From SIG672 sp045580325 (GTDB lineage Bacteria; Bacillota; Clostridia; Oscillospirales; CAG-272), in NCBI GenBank assembly GCA_045580325.1, contig JAZNNR010000024.1, forward strand, positions 1-38,591: a stretch of 38,591 nt of DNA, written 5' to 3'. Below the pieces are notes generated by a model that did not search any database, was not told the origin of the DNA, and was given only the letters and a program-made list of their open reading frames with translations. The translations under genes and the position numbers were made by a program. Positions 1-8,191 of the stretch are shown one piece after another. Positions within the stretch are counted from its first letter, which is position 1. Each line of letters begins with the position of its first letter.

Positions 1-360
1 AGTCGCTCCGTTATCGGTGCTCTTCATTATACGACCCATAGTTTTCTTTTCGTTGTTTTGCTGGCATACTGCCGCGATAAGCGTTCCGTTGTCTTTCGCG
101 TTTGGCTGATACTGAAGCTCAATTATCGACGGGAAATGAGGTTCGTTTCCCGAAAGAACGGTGTTTACCGTTCCGGCACTGATTGTTGATGATGCGCTGT
201 AAGTGGAAATAGCTCCGGCTGTAGCGCTATTTATTGCACGAACGGTGGTGTTTAAAGAGTCAGTAAAACCTTCAGTCTGACCCGCTTCTTCAGCCGTTAC
301 TACCGTGAGCATCGATGCTATCATCGACAGCACGAGCAGAAATGAGATTAGTTTTTTCAT
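1..360 (-). CDS. Secreted BNR/sialidase-like protein, N-terminal part only
   Basis: The frame is open from the start codon at 358-360 to the window edge, so only the first 120 residues are seen. Residues 1-23 are a signal peptide: Met-Lys-Lys, then a hydrophobic core ending near VVTAEEA. About residue 87 the stretch SIIELQYQP begins, and the window ends in KSTDNGAT. That fits the Asp-box S-x-D-x-G-x-T-W found in sialidases and other beta-propeller glycosidases, whose first blade often reads as a list of sequences to be matched by repeats further on. A ribosome site (AAAGGAGAAAA) lies just upstream at about 365-375. The substrate cannot be told from this part. It could equally be a non-catalytic BNR-repeat protein. 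Confidence 0.6.
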   Translation of the reverse strand, partial: MKKLISFLLVLSMIASMLTVVTAEEAGQTEGFTDSLNTTVRAINSATAGAISTYSASSTISAGTVNTVLSGNEPHFPSIIELQYQPNAKDNGTLIAAVCQQNNEKKTMGRIMKSTDNGAT

Positions 361-432
361 TGTTTTTTCTCCTTTTGGATATTAGGTATATATATTGTCA
401 GATAATTACATCATTTCGCTTAAGCAAAACTA

Positions 433-2046
433 TTAACCCCAAAGAGCAGACAGACTGGGAATAACCTGCTTTTTACGGCTCATAACGTTCGGAAGGAATA
501 CTTCGTTATCTTTAGGTGAAACTCCAAATGCCTGTCTTATAATATCGTCATCTCCCAAATAGAGCAGATAACTGCCTTCGAGGAGCACGTCGGTAAGCAT
601 CAATATCATCAGAGAAACGTCGGTCTTATCCGAAATTGTCTTCATTTCCCTGAGCAGATCTTCTTTTCTCGCAAGAACGCTTGCGCTATCAAGACAGGTA
701 ACCTGCGATACTGAGAAATCGTGGCCTGCAATATGGAATCCCTTATAGTCTGTATATAGCAGTTCGTTTGCGCTCTTCCCTTCCACAGATTCGGAGAATA
801 TCTTTTTACCAAGCTCATCAAGAGAAACGTTGGCAATACGAGCCATTCGCTCTGCTGTACGAATATCCCTTACAGTGCAGGTAGGCGATTTGAACATAAC
901 GGTATCCGAGATGATCGCTGCCGCCATCATACCCGCAAGCTTTTCGGACGGAATAAGTCCCTTATCCTGAAACATAGATGCTATTATCGTATTTGTAGAA
1001 CCAACAGGCTCGTTTCTTACAAAAACAGGATTTCTTGTCTGAATATCAGCAAGGCGGTGGTGGTCGATAATCTCGAGGATCTCTGCTTCCTCAAGTCCGG
1101 GAACAGACTGTGCGGCCTCATTATGATCGACAAGCACTACGCGCTTTCTTCTCGGACGCAGCAGGTGATACCTTGTCAGAATTCCCACGATCTTTCCGCT
1201 TTCGTCAAGAATTGGATAGCAGGGCTTTCTATGCTTCAAAACCATTTCCTTTACATAATCGACTCTATCGGCAAGGCGCACGCAAATTATATCCTTGGTA
1301 CTGCATATTCTTCCGATAGGTGTTGACTGGAAAATGAGTCTTGTTGCCTTATAGGCATCGCAGGGTGTATGTATAATACAGGTTGTAGTCTCTATTTTTA
1401 GCAGCTCAGGCTCGAGTTCTGTTCGGCAGAGGATAAGACAGCTTACGTTCTGTTCGAGCGCTCTGCGGATTATATCGGGCTGATTACCGCAAATTACCAC
1501 GCAGTTACTGCTTTTGAACATATCCGCGCCTCTGCTCTCGGGAATTGCAAGTACAACCTCGCCCGACACGGTATCGAGGTATTCGCCTGCGTCGTTAATG
1601 ACCTTACCTTCAAGCACGGAAAGAAGGTTAAAAAGCGGTACTTTGTCAAGAACGCAAGAATTATTAAGCTCCATATTATAGCTTGCAATATCCTCGCGGG
1701 ATATCATACCGAGCAAAGTTCCGTCGTCGTTAGCAATAGGAATAGCGCGCAGTTCTTTTCTCTCCTGAAGCTTATTCCACGCTGTATCAACAGTAACAGC
1801 TGCGCTGAGTATCGGCGGCTTATCGAAATCAAGATCCTGAACCTGCGTATATACGTTTGTTATAAGTTGAGGCGGCGCAAAGCCGAAGTGATTTAAGACC
1901 CACTGCGTTTCATCAGACACGCGTCCAAGACAGGCAGGGGTGTATTCCCTATCTCCAAGCGCATTTCGAAGTGATGCGTAAGCAATAGCGGCTACGATGG
2001 AATCGGTATCCGGATTTCGATGTCCGGTTACATAAATCGGATCCAT
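433..2046 (-). CDS. Manganese-dependent inorganic pyrophosphatase with CBS and DRTGG domains
   Basis: A cytoplasmic family II (DHH) pyrophosphatase that splits PPi into two phosphates. The 537 residues hold the N-terminal DHH motif GHRNPDTDS (8-16), a CBS motif (about 72-123), a DRTGG-like insert (about 130-235) and a second CBS motif (about 243-297). The DHH domain then resumes with VDHNE (306-310) and IIDHH (326-330), followed by the DHHA2 domain ending in SRKKQVIP near 527. The plain enzyme is about 310 residues, so the extra length is the CBS-DRTGG-CBS regulatory insert. In known CBS-PPases that insert binds adenine nucleotides (AMP/ADP inhibit, ATP or Ap4A activate). The start is supported by AGGAGG six to seven bases upstream. 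A promoter lies at 2117-2145. The gene seems to be transcribed alone. Confidence 0.93.
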   Translation of the reverse strand: MDPIYVTGHRNPDTDSIVAAIAYASLRNALGDREYTPACLGRVSDETQWVLNHFGFAPPQLITNVYTQVQDLDFDKPPILSAAVTVDTAWNKLQERKELRAIPIANDDGTLLGMISREDIASYNMELNNSCVLDKVPLFNLLSVLEGKVINDAGEYLDTVSGEVVLAIPESRGADMFKSSNCVVICGNQPDIIRRALEQNVSCLILCRTELEPELLKIETTTCIIHTPCDAYKATRLIFQSTPIGRICSTKDIICVRLADRVDYVKEMVLKHRKPCYPILDESGKIVGILTRYHLLRPRRKRVVLVDHNEAAQSVPGLEEAEILEIIDHHRLADIQTRNPVFVRNEPVGSTNTIIASMFQDKGLIPSEKLAGMMAAAIISDTVMFKSPTCTVRDIRTAERMARIANVSLDELGKKIFSESVEGKSANELLYTDYKGFHIAGHDFSVSQVTCLDSASVLARKEDLLREMKTISDKTDVSLMILMLTDVLLEGSYLLYLGDDDIIRQAFGVSPKDNEVFLPNVMSRKKQVIPSLSALWG

Positions 2047-2116
2047 AGTTATACCTCCTTAGCACATTATAGTATAAATTTTATGATTATCAAAAGAAAA
2101 TCATTTGATAACTTTC

Positions 2117-2145
2117 ATTATACTACTTTTTTTACTAAATTGCAA
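2117..2145 (-). promoter_or_regulatory. Promoter of the pyrophosphatase gene
   Basis: On the minus strand, TTGCAA (2145-2140) and TATAAT (2122-2117) are separated by 17 bases and lie about 70 bases upstream of the start codon. Confidence 0.6.
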
Positions 2146-2175
2146 TAGGATATTAAAAGTTTTAGAAAAGGAGCT

Positions 2176-2208
2176 ATAAAATAGAAATGACCCTTGACTT
2201 GCGTTTAC
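2176..2208. repeat. 33-base direct repeat, left copy
   Basis: Identical over 33 bases to 3549-3581. The likeness goes on weakly to about 2224, but this copy lacks roughly seven bases of the right arm, so the palindrome seen in the other copy is broken here. It lies in the 312-base gap before the hypothetical gene at 2359, whose promoter is also in this gap. Nothing else is seen between 2047 and 2358 apart from the pyrophosphatase promoter. Confidence 0.85.
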
Positions 2209-2297
2209 GTCTGCAATGGTCATAAATGATATGCACTACAATAAAGTTTAGTATGAACATACAAAGTTTTCAAAAAAACGAGCACATCTCTTTATTG

Positions 2298-2326
2298 TTG
2301 ACATAATAACGTATTTATGATATAAT
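2298..2326 (+). promoter_or_regulatory. Promoter of the hypothetical gene at 2359
   Basis: Consensus TTGACA (2298-2303) and TATAAT (2321-2326) with 17 bases between them. The transcript would start about 25 bases before the start codon. Confidence 0.75.
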
Positions 2327-2358
2327 ATGCTAACATAAATTTTAAGGAGAAAATGATT

Positions 2359-3489
2359 ATGGCAACTTTTACATCAATTATTGAGGATATAAAGCACCTT
2401 TCAAGTTTTTCTGAAAAAACAAGTTTTTTGGCAGTAATTCTAAATTCTTTTCAAAACAAAAAGGTAAAAATCACCCTTGAAGACAAAAAAGAACTCTCTG
2501 CTTTTGCATTTGAGGAAACAAACAAACTTATCGCACTGATCCCAACAATCCAAACATATAAAGAAAAAGACGAAATTTTCGGATATGAGGATAAACTTCT
2601 CGGTACTATTATGCTGTGCCATTCTTCACCTGCAGAGATAGGTGAAACCAATTTAAACCTTATAAAAACACTTATGGCACTTGTTGATAAGGAAAGGTTT
2701 GTCGAAAATGCGATTGACAATATTTTCAGAAACAATCAAAATGATAAAAACACGGTGAGCCAGCTACTCGCTTCTGTAATTCCTCTAAAGGACGAATTTC
2801 AAAAGGGACAGCTTTATCAGGGATTACTCCATTATCGAAACAATATAAAAAATCTTCCTTCAGATTCTAAGGAGTTATTTTCCGATTATATTTCTTCAGA
2901 ATTACGACGCTATCTCGATTCTCCGCTTGATGATGTTATAGTTAATAACTTAGAATTTTTGTGTGATGTAGCAAAATACTTTATAAATGATACGATCATT
3001 TCTCTTTTGAACGACGTTTTGAAATTAGAAAAAAATAACGTCAATTACTATGCAATATCCACGTTACTAAGTGCCGGTCAAACCATTCCTTCAAACATCA
3101 TTGTATCACTTGCTAATGATCTTGTATATGCTGATATGACGTATGCGCTGTTGAATCAGCACGGCTTGACTTCTCTCTTTCCTGCAGAACTCGCTAACCC
3201 GGAGTATCTTGCAAAGAGTGACCTAGTGCATTGGCTCACCTATCCTACCGAGCTTGGAAAAGAACCCGACAAGATCGAATATCTTGGAAAGGTTAAAAAG
3301 AAAGAAGAATATTACATTTTCCGCTACACATCTGATAGTGATAATTTAGGAGATGATCTGAAAGGTCAGTGGTTAATTGGTTGGTCGAATGATGAAGGCG
3401 GTACTTTCAGTAATTTTGATCTATACGCAAATTTCGAACAAAAAAATATTGAAAAAACTTTGAAAAAAATCAAGAAAAAGTTGTTATAA
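2359..3489 (+). CDS. Hypothetical protein, possibly a HEAT-like helical repeat protein
   Basis: I do not recognise the family with certainty. The 376 residues are cytoplasmic, with no signal peptide or membrane segment. Residues 1-270 are mostly helical and Leu/Asn/Asp-rich, in the manner of HEAT-type solenoids. The last hundred residues (from about WLTYPTELG to GGTFSNFD) resemble a C-terminal module I associate with HEAT-repeat proteins; this is from memory and unverified. I chose the second ATG (2359) because AAGGAG at 2344-2349 lies nine bases before it, against three before the ATG at 2353. The gene has its own promoter and terminator and stands between two copies of a 33-base repeat. It is more A+T-rich than its neighbours, which fits recent acquisition. 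Confidence 0.6.
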   Translation: MATFTSIIEDIKHLSSFSEKTSFLAVILNSFQNKKVKITLEDKKELSAFAFEETNKLIALIPTIQTYKEKDEIFGYEDKLLGTIMLCHSSPAEIGETNLNLIKTLMALVDKERFVENAIDNIFRNNQNDKNTVSQLLASVIPLKDEFQKGQLYQGLLHYRNNIKNLPSDSKELFSDYISSELRRYLDSPLDDVIVNNLEFLCDVAKYFINDTIISLLNDVLKLEKNNVNYYAISTLLSAGQTIPSNIIVSLANDLVYADMTYALLNQHGLTSLFPAELANPEYLAKSDLVHWLTYPTELGKEPDKIEYLGKVKKKEEYYIFRYTSDSDNLGDDLKGQWLIGWSNDEGGTFSNFDLYANFEQKNIEKTLKKIKKKLL

Positions 3490-3499
3490 AATAACTCAA

Positions 3500-3525
3500 G
3501 GGTTACCACTCGGTAGCCCTTTTTT
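3500..3525 (+). terminator. Intrinsic terminator of the gene at 2359
   Basis: GGGTTACC (3500-3507) pairs with GGTAGCCC (3512-3519), with one G-T pair and a four-base loop, followed by six T. It lies ten bases after the stop codon. Confidence 0.85.
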
Positions 3526-3548
3526 ATTCGTATTTATTAAGCTCATAC

Positions 3549-3605
3549 ATAAAATAGAAATGACCCTTGACTTGCGTTTACCACTGCAAATCAAGGGTCA
3601 TTTCT
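3549..3605. repeat. 33-base direct repeat, right copy, forming a long hairpin
   Basis: Bases 3549-3581 are identical to 2176-2208. Here the left arm AGAAATGACCCTTGA (3556-3570) has a perfect 15-base complement at 3591-3605, with TTGC/GCAA pairing inside. Read on the minus strand the hairpin is followed by CTATTTTAT, so it could also end leftward transcription from the promoter at 4070-4098. Confidence 0.85.
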
Positions 3606-4062
3606 GTTCACTCTTGATATCTAACATCTTTTTTATTCCTCTCTTTCCTTGTCTATCTTTTGCTTTCGGGTTATATTCGCAAACCTTCTCTTTTTCCTCT
3701 CACTACAACACTCTACGTTTCTCTAAACTACCCACTTATGCAAAAGACGAATTTCTTTGACTCTTCACACAAAAACTTCAACCTCAACCAAATCCCAAGT
3801 TTAACCTTAACCTCAAAAATCTATATCAAGCGTACACGGTTATATTCAATTTAATTTGGTACTTCTCATGTCTTACCGTGTTTTACACCGCCGTGTTTAT
3901 ATCTGACTCTACATTTTTCTAATGCTGTTTTTTCACTTTGATCGGTGTCTCAGTTTTGGTTTTTGTATTTAAGTCCTTTTCAGCTGTTCATTGGACCGTA
4001 CCTTCCTTTTTTGTTTTTTAGTACTTTTTTAGTTTCCCATTGGACTGTACCTTCCTTTCTTT
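3553..4062 (-). ncRNA. Candidate purine-rich non-coding RNA of about 500 bases
   Basis: No convincing reading frame exists here on either strand. The minus strand has a good promoter (4070-4098) and ends at a 15-bp hairpin with a weak T-run (3555-3605). The inferred RNA is strongly A/G-rich. It contains two copies of a 21-base motif near its 5' end (4038-4058 and 3989-4009) and local inverted repeats such as ACACGGT/ACCGTGT (3834-3840 with 3875-3881) and ACAC-CGCC-GTGT (3885-3896). I know no RNA family that it matches. It may instead be decayed coding sequence. Confidence 0.3.
3989..4058. repeat. Two copies of a 21-base motif, 49 bases apart
   Basis: Copies at 3989-4009 and 4038-4058 differ at one base. 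On the minus strand each contains AAAGGAAGG eight to nine bases before an ATG, and each ATG frame stops after two further codons (M-N-S and M-G-N). They stand 5' in the candidate leftward RNA. Confidence 0.75.
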
Positions 4063-4069
4063 CACTTGT

Positions 4070-4098
4070 ATTATAGCACATAAAAATCAAAATTACAA
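4070..4098 (-). promoter_or_regulatory. Leftward promoter in the 3490-4331 gap
   Basis: On the minus strand, TTGTAA (4098-4093) and TATAAT (4075-4070) are 17 bases apart. No coding gene follows it, so it would drive the candidate purine-rich RNA. Confidence 0.5.
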
Positions 4099-4173
4099 TT
4101 GGCAATTTGTAAAAACTTAACAATATTTTTTTGTATATAACAGAGATTTTGGTGATTATGTCGTTGATATGTA

Positions 4174-4202
4174 TTGACATATCGATAATTATATGATATA
4201 AT
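4174..4202 (+). promoter_or_regulatory. Rightward promoter of a candidate small RNA
   Basis: Consensus TTGACA (4174-4179) and TATAAT (4197-4202), 17 bases apart. No plus-strand protein gene follows; a terminator comes about 90 bases after the predicted start. Confidence 0.65.
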
Positions 4203-4208
4203 GAATAC

Positions 4209-4328
4209 GTTGTGGTGCTTAAATAAGCATATAATTACAAGCGCTGTGTTCTGAACATTCACAGCACTTTATCTTTATATCAGATGTATGAAAAAGAGGA
4301 CCGATCATCTCGGTCCTCTTTCTTATTT
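4209..4328 (+). ncRNA. Candidate small RNA of about 120 bases
   Basis: A consensus promoter is followed by three stem-loops and no usable reading frame. The stems are TGCTTA-AA-TAAGCA near 4216-4229, then AGCGCTGTG with CACAGCACT (about 4239-4267, one mismatch), then the terminator stem at 4293-4321. This is the layout of a free-standing bacterial small RNA. The family is unknown to me. The terminator is shared with the lipoprotein gene that converges from the right. Confidence 0.45.
4293..4321. terminator. Bidirectional intrinsic terminator
   Basis: AAAGAGGACCGA (4293-4304) pairs perfectly with TCGGTCCTCTTT (4310-4321), loop TCATC. T-rich tracts follow on both strands, so it can end the lipoprotein gene at 4332 and the candidate small RNA. 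Confidence 0.88.
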
Positions 4329-4331
4329 TAA

Positions 4332-6602
4332 TTAGTTTGCGGGAGTGTATTTTTCATACCAATATGTGTTATCCTCGGTGATAAGGTCGAATTCACTATA
4401 AAACTCTACCATATCGTAATCCCAGTAATATATATCGAAGAAATATCCAACGTCAGGATTGTTCTTGTCTTCTATATAGAAGGATTCGGGAAGCTGATCT
4501 GCTTTGCCCTCATCAATATAGCTCTGAACCATATCGTTATACACTTCAAGCTGTGCGTTATATTCCTGATATTTTTCAAGAAGCTTCAAATAAGGGTCAA
4601 GGAACTCTGCTTCTTTTTCGGGAAGTACAAAATCACCTGCGCCGCCGAAAGCAATATCTCCGGCGTACTCAGCTCCGTCCATTGACAAAGTAACCTTATA
4701 CTTGGTTACGCCTTCAGCAGGAGCTTCAAGAGTAGTAAGTATTACAGAGAAATTGGTTCTGACAACATACTCGATTCCGTCGAAGCTCTTTGCAGAAAAG
4801 GAGAAAGCAAAGGGCATTCCGCCGTTTTCAGAGAGCGCCGCAGCATCTGCAAGAATAGTAAATTCAAGTTTGCCGTCTGCAACATTTGCCGAGCCGTTAA
4901 CCATTATAGAGCTTTCGCCAATAAGCACTTCAATCTCAGCGTCAAACTTAATGGTTTCCTTTTCTCCGTATTCGTCCTCACTAACGATTTCTACATTCAG
5001 ATTGCCTGTTATGTTGATAGTTGCGTCATCGTTATTGATGGCGGAAAGCTCGCAAGAAGCCTTGAAAATCTCTTCGTCTGCAAGTTTTACGTTAAGATCG
5101 CCTGAAATCTCTATACCGTCTATATTTTCAACCTGAGCGAAGTTTGCGGTGATCTCTGTTTCAGCTATGATCAAAGAAATATCTAATGTAGATGTAATTT
5201 CATTTATACCGGTTTCTGTAACAAAAGCTTCAAGTGTTCCCTTAACAACCTCTATATCATCATAAACAACGCTTAAGTTGCCGTTTGTTTCAACGTTTCC
5301 TGTTTTAGCTACGGTACTCGAGAAGTCAGCGGTAATTTTCAGACCCTCCGAAACAAGCGAGAAGTCTGCAGTCGTTAGCGAGAGCGCGTCTTCGGTATTG
5401 CTCTTGGTAGCAATTTCAAGATTTGCCTTAAGCATCTCTACGCCTGCGTTTTTAACGTCAAGGTCAGCTGCCAGCTTACTGTCGCCGTTTTTCTCGGAAA
5501 TCTGAGCGATATTGGCAGTAATTTCTGTTTCTGCAATAGTCAAAGAAAAGTCTGCCTTTACAGAGTCTTCCTTAACAACAACCTCAAGTTTACCGTTTAC
5601 AACCTCGGTGTCTGCATATTTAACAACAAGGTTACCTGTTACCTTATCAGCGTTTTCATCTTCGGAGATAGCAAAATCAAGAACTACCTCCATTTCTTCT
5701 GTGGGAAGTGTAACTGCTACCTTAAAGCCTACATTACTAACGTTAATCTTTGCATTAACAGTATCGGGAATATTCAGTTCAAGGCTTACAGCACCGTTTT
5801 TGTTAAGCTCACGAAGGTCTGCTATCATAGTCATATTGAGCAGTGCTTCGAAAGAAGGAAGCTCAGCGCCCTCAGATTCTTCAAAGCCAAGAGCCTTAAT
5901 TATTCCCTTCAAAGCATTAACTATGTAGCTGCTCTTTAATTCCCAAACGCCCTCTTCCTTCATTTCAAGGTCGCTTGTCTTTACTGTCAGGGCTTCTTTG
6001 ATTGCAGCTATATCAATTTTAGGAATACTCTGTGCAGCCTCAGCAAGCTCTGCAAAGCTTCCTAAATCGAGAAGCTCGCCTATCTCGTCAGAAAAAGCGA
6101 TAATTGCATAGCCGTCTTCGGTAAGCTTACCCGCAATACTGTTATCAAATCCGTATTCATCTTTACCGCACAGATAAAGAGTATTGTCTTTAATAACGAA
6201 CATCTCGAGCAGGTCGGTCTTTTCGCCGTTAACGGTAAAATTATCAGCCAAAACATTGATGCTCGACGTAAGTCCAACGATATCGGAGATCTTAATAGAT
6301 TCGCCTGCGCCGGAAACAAGATCATCAATACTATCGAGTTTATCGAAAATTGATTCCTCTAAAAGCGAGTTGATAAGCTCTGCAACGTTTTCAGCCGAGG
6401 TAACGTCTATATCACCCTTTAAGCTATCGTCAGGCTTTTCGTCGGGCTTTTCGTTATCCTTATCATTGTCTTTTTCTTCATCTGTTGTTTCGTTATCCTT
6501 CTTATCCTCTTCGTCATCGCACGCTACGAATGAGAAAAGCATTGCAAATGCCAGAAGGCAAGCAATCAGAGAGAGTCCAATGCGTTTCATTTTGTTTTTC
6601 AT
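4332..6602 (-). CDS. Large repetitive lipoprotein of unknown function
   Basis: A 756-residue exported lipoprotein. Residues 1-27 are a signal peptide ending in the lipobox FVAC, with Cys28 as the lipidated residue. Residues 29-65 are an Asp/Glu/Lys-rich linker. The rest is beta-rich with internal repeats: segments containing AETEITANIAQ and AETEITANFAQ recur roughly 130 residues apart, each followed by a DLxVK-type strand. The C-terminal part is Tyr/Asp-rich and ends in YEKYTPAN. I do not know the family; the layout suggests a surface binding or adhesive protein. The start is ATG 6602, nine bases after AAGGA. An ATG farther upstream has no ribosome site and would spoil the signal peptide. A promoter is at 6668-6696 and a terminator directly follows the stop. 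Confidence 0.8.
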   Translation of the reverse strand: MKNKMKRIGLSLIACLLAFAMLFSFVACDDEEDKKDNETTDEEKDNDKDNEKPDEKPDDSLKGDIDVTSAENVAELINSLLEESIFDKLDSIDDLVSGAGESIKISDIVGLTSSINVLADNFTVNGEKTDLLEMFVIKDNTLYLCGKDEYGFDNSIAGKLTEDGYAIIAFSDEIGELLDLGSFAELAEAAQSIPKIDIAAIKEALTVKTSDLEMKEEGVWELKSSYIVNALKGIIKALGFEESEGAELPSFEALLNMTMIADLRELNKNGAVSLELNIPDTVNAKINVSNVGFKVAVTLPTEEMEVVLDFAISEDENADKVTGNLVVKYADTEVVNGKLEVVVKEDSVKADFSLTIAETEITANIAQISEKNGDSKLAADLDVKNAGVEMLKANLEIATKSNTEDALSLTTADFSLVSEGLKITADFSSTVAKTGNVETNGNLSVVYDDIEVVKGTLEAFVTETGINEITSTLDISLIIAETEITANFAQVENIDGIEISGDLNVKLADEEIFKASCELSAINNDDATINITGNLNVEIVSEDEYGEKETIKFDAEIEVLIGESSIMVNGSANVADGKLEFTILADAAALSENGGMPFAFSFSAKSFDGIEYVVRTNFSVILTTLEAPAEGVTKYKVTLSMDGAEYAGDIAFGGAGDFVLPEKEAEFLDPYLKLLEKYQEYNAQLEVYNDMVQSYIDEGKADQLPESFYIEDKNNPDVGYFFDIYYWDYDMVEFYSEFDLITEDNTYWYEKYTPAN

Positions 6603-6667
6603 AGTCTGTTTTCCTTTCTTGTCAAATAGACCGCATTTTTGCGGCAAAGTCTTCTATGACACCACTC

Positions 6668-6696
6668 ATTCTACACCTTTTAAAGAAATATGTCAA
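6668..6696 (-). promoter_or_regulatory. Promoter of the large lipoprotein gene
   Basis: On the minus strand, TTGACA (6696-6691) and TAGAAT (6673-6668) with 17 bases between, about 65 bases before the start codon. Confidence 0.7.
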
Positions 6697-6811
6697 GAGA
6701 GTTTTCGGTACTTTATAAAAATATTTAAAGGACATTTACACGAGTGATGATTAAGTAAAAAACGAATTTTATGTTTAAAAAATCCCTTATATAAAAACCG
6801 AAAATTCGACT

Positions 6812-7516
6812 TTACTTAACTCTTTTGAATATTATCGGATAAATATATTCGTTAAATTCAGAATCTTCTTCATCCCCGCCGACATATTCGATAAGCTTGA
6901 ATTCATTTTCGGAAAGCTCATAAGTTTCATACTCACTTTCATCTATTTCATCCTCGCCATCGTTCGATGTATAGAATTTACCGTTTTCTATCTTGTATAT
7001 GCCTTCGGAATTGAATTCTGCGGTAAATACTTCCATCATTTCTTCACCAAAAAAGAGATCGACAAATTCCTCAACGGAAGAAACCTCCATTTCGGCGAGA
7101 AAATCTTCTACGGTCATATCATATTCTGCAGCCATATCGGCGAAATAATCTTTATATCCGCTTACCATAGCTTTTTTAAAGTTATCAAGTGCCTTCTTGG
7201 CCGATTCTTCGGTTACAACAAATTTATAAGTACCGTCTTTGTTCATAGTAGCACGCACGGTAAACTTAAAATCCTCGACCTTGATGTAGTCAGCCATTTC
7301 CTCGTCAAGACCAGAATCCGAATTCATTACCTCGGTGTAATCGATTTCAGCTTCCCATGTTCCGAGAATAAGCTCGGCGTCGTCCTTCTTTTCTTCTTTG
7401 TTCTCTTCTACATTTTCTTTTTTATCGTCTGAAGGGTTTTCATCGCAAGATGCAAATGCAAACATTGCGGAAACCATCATAAGTAATGCAAGAGCCAGAC
7501 TTAAAATTTTTTTCAT
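6812..7516 (-). CDS. Small acidic lipoprotein
   Basis: A 234-residue exported lipoprotein. Residues 1-23 are a signal peptide with lipobox FASC (Cys24), and then comes an Asp/Glu/Lys-rich linker to about residue 47. The mature domain starts LGTWEAEIDYTE and has MNKDGTYKF and KFYTSNDG strand pairs. That LxGTWe...DGTY pattern is common in small lipocalin-like lipoproteins of Clostridia; no precise function can be given. AAAGGAG lies eight bases before the start. The short inverted repeat AAATTGC/GCAATTT (7549-7569) is in the leader. It lies upstream of, and in the same direction as, the larger lipoprotein, which has its own promoter. Confidence 0.78.
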   Translation of the reverse strand: MKKILSLALALLMMVSAMFAFASCDENPSDDKKENVEENKEEKKDDAELILGTWEAEIDYTEVMNSDSGLDEEMADYIKVEDFKFTVRATMNKDGTYKFVVTEESAKKALDNFKKAMVSGYKDYFADMAAEYDMTVEDFLAEMEVSSVEEFVDLFFGEEMMEVFTAEFNSEGIYKIENGKFYTSNDGEDEIDESEYETYELSENEFKLIEYVGGDEEDSEFNEYIYPIIFKRVK

Positions 7517-7670
7517 TTTTGTTTCTCCTTTGATTTTAATTATATTTCAAATTGCTTATACAGCAATTTGTGTTTATTTTATTATGAGTACCATTATATG
7601 TAGCATAAAACTATTACAGTTTGTTTCTTAACATTCATCGCCGCCTTTCCTACTGTATTATGGTACACCT

Positions 7671-8120
7671 TTAATCAGCTTTTTGATTATAATCCTCGCA
7701 AATAAGGTTCATAGCTTTACAAAGCTTATGAAAATAGACAAACGGTCCAACGAAAATAAGCGAACCGAGCAAAAACCATTTCCAGAAATCTCCCGTGCCG
7801 AAATTATAATCAATATCACGCTCGCTGAGAGCTTCTTCGACGCGCTTTGCTATGTGATGATGCCAAATATCTATCACTATCGAAAAGGTAAACAAAGCAA
7901 GAATATGCGCCAAAAGATAGTTCATAGTTTTTTCGCCGTCGCGTCTGGGCGACACCTTATCAAGATCGAAGGAAAGCGGAATAAAGAAAATTATACTGTA
8001 AACGCCAAGCGTTAAAACGTTCAGTATCATAAGCTTCCACATACTTCTGCTTGTTTCTAAGACCACCTTCGGCGGAGTGTACTCTTCATCTTCGTGTCCG
8101 TAGGGGTATTTGTATGCCAT
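7671..8120 (-). CDS. DUF4234-like membrane protein
   Basis: A 149-residue inner-membrane protein. After an acidic N-terminus come a first helix pair (about MLILNVLTLGVYSIIFFIPLS), a second helix around LAHILALFTFSIVI, and a third near FLLGSLIFVGPFVYFHKLC. The pattern LNVLTLGVYSIIFF, with a hydrophilic loop RRDGEKTMNY, is that of the DUF4234 family; no biochemical role is known. I chose ATG 8120 because AAAGGAG lies nine bases before it, although the frame is open further up. The gene lies just downstream of, and in the same direction as, the XRE-LRR regulator, so the two may be co-transcribed. Confidence 0.7.
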   Translation of the reverse strand: MAYKYPYGHEDEEYTPPKVVLETSRSMWKLMILNVLTLGVYSIIFFIPLSFDLDKVSPRRDGEKTMNYLLAHILALFTFSIVIDIWHHHIAKRVEEALSERDIDYNFGTGDFWKWFLLGSLIFVGPFVYFHKLCKAMNLICEDYNQKAD

Positions 8121-8191
8121 AGTGATGTTCTCCTTTTGTTTAAATATAAAAAACACAGTTTTTTCAGGGTTAAAACCTACCCAAAATCGCT

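Noticed and set aside
2176..3581. Integron-type attC cassette around the gene at 2359
   Set aside because: The repeat lacks the GTTRRRY/RYYYAAC core sites and no integrase is near.
3600..3700. Short minus-strand frame ending in KKMLDIKSEQK
   Set aside because: It is about 33 codons after a stop, with no start and no match I know. It may be only part of the purine-rich RNA.
3980..4180. Minus-strand frame that reads KEGTVQWE, like a cold-shock protein
   Set aside because: The likeness is limited to a few residues in a repeated motif, and the frame has no ribosome site or fold.
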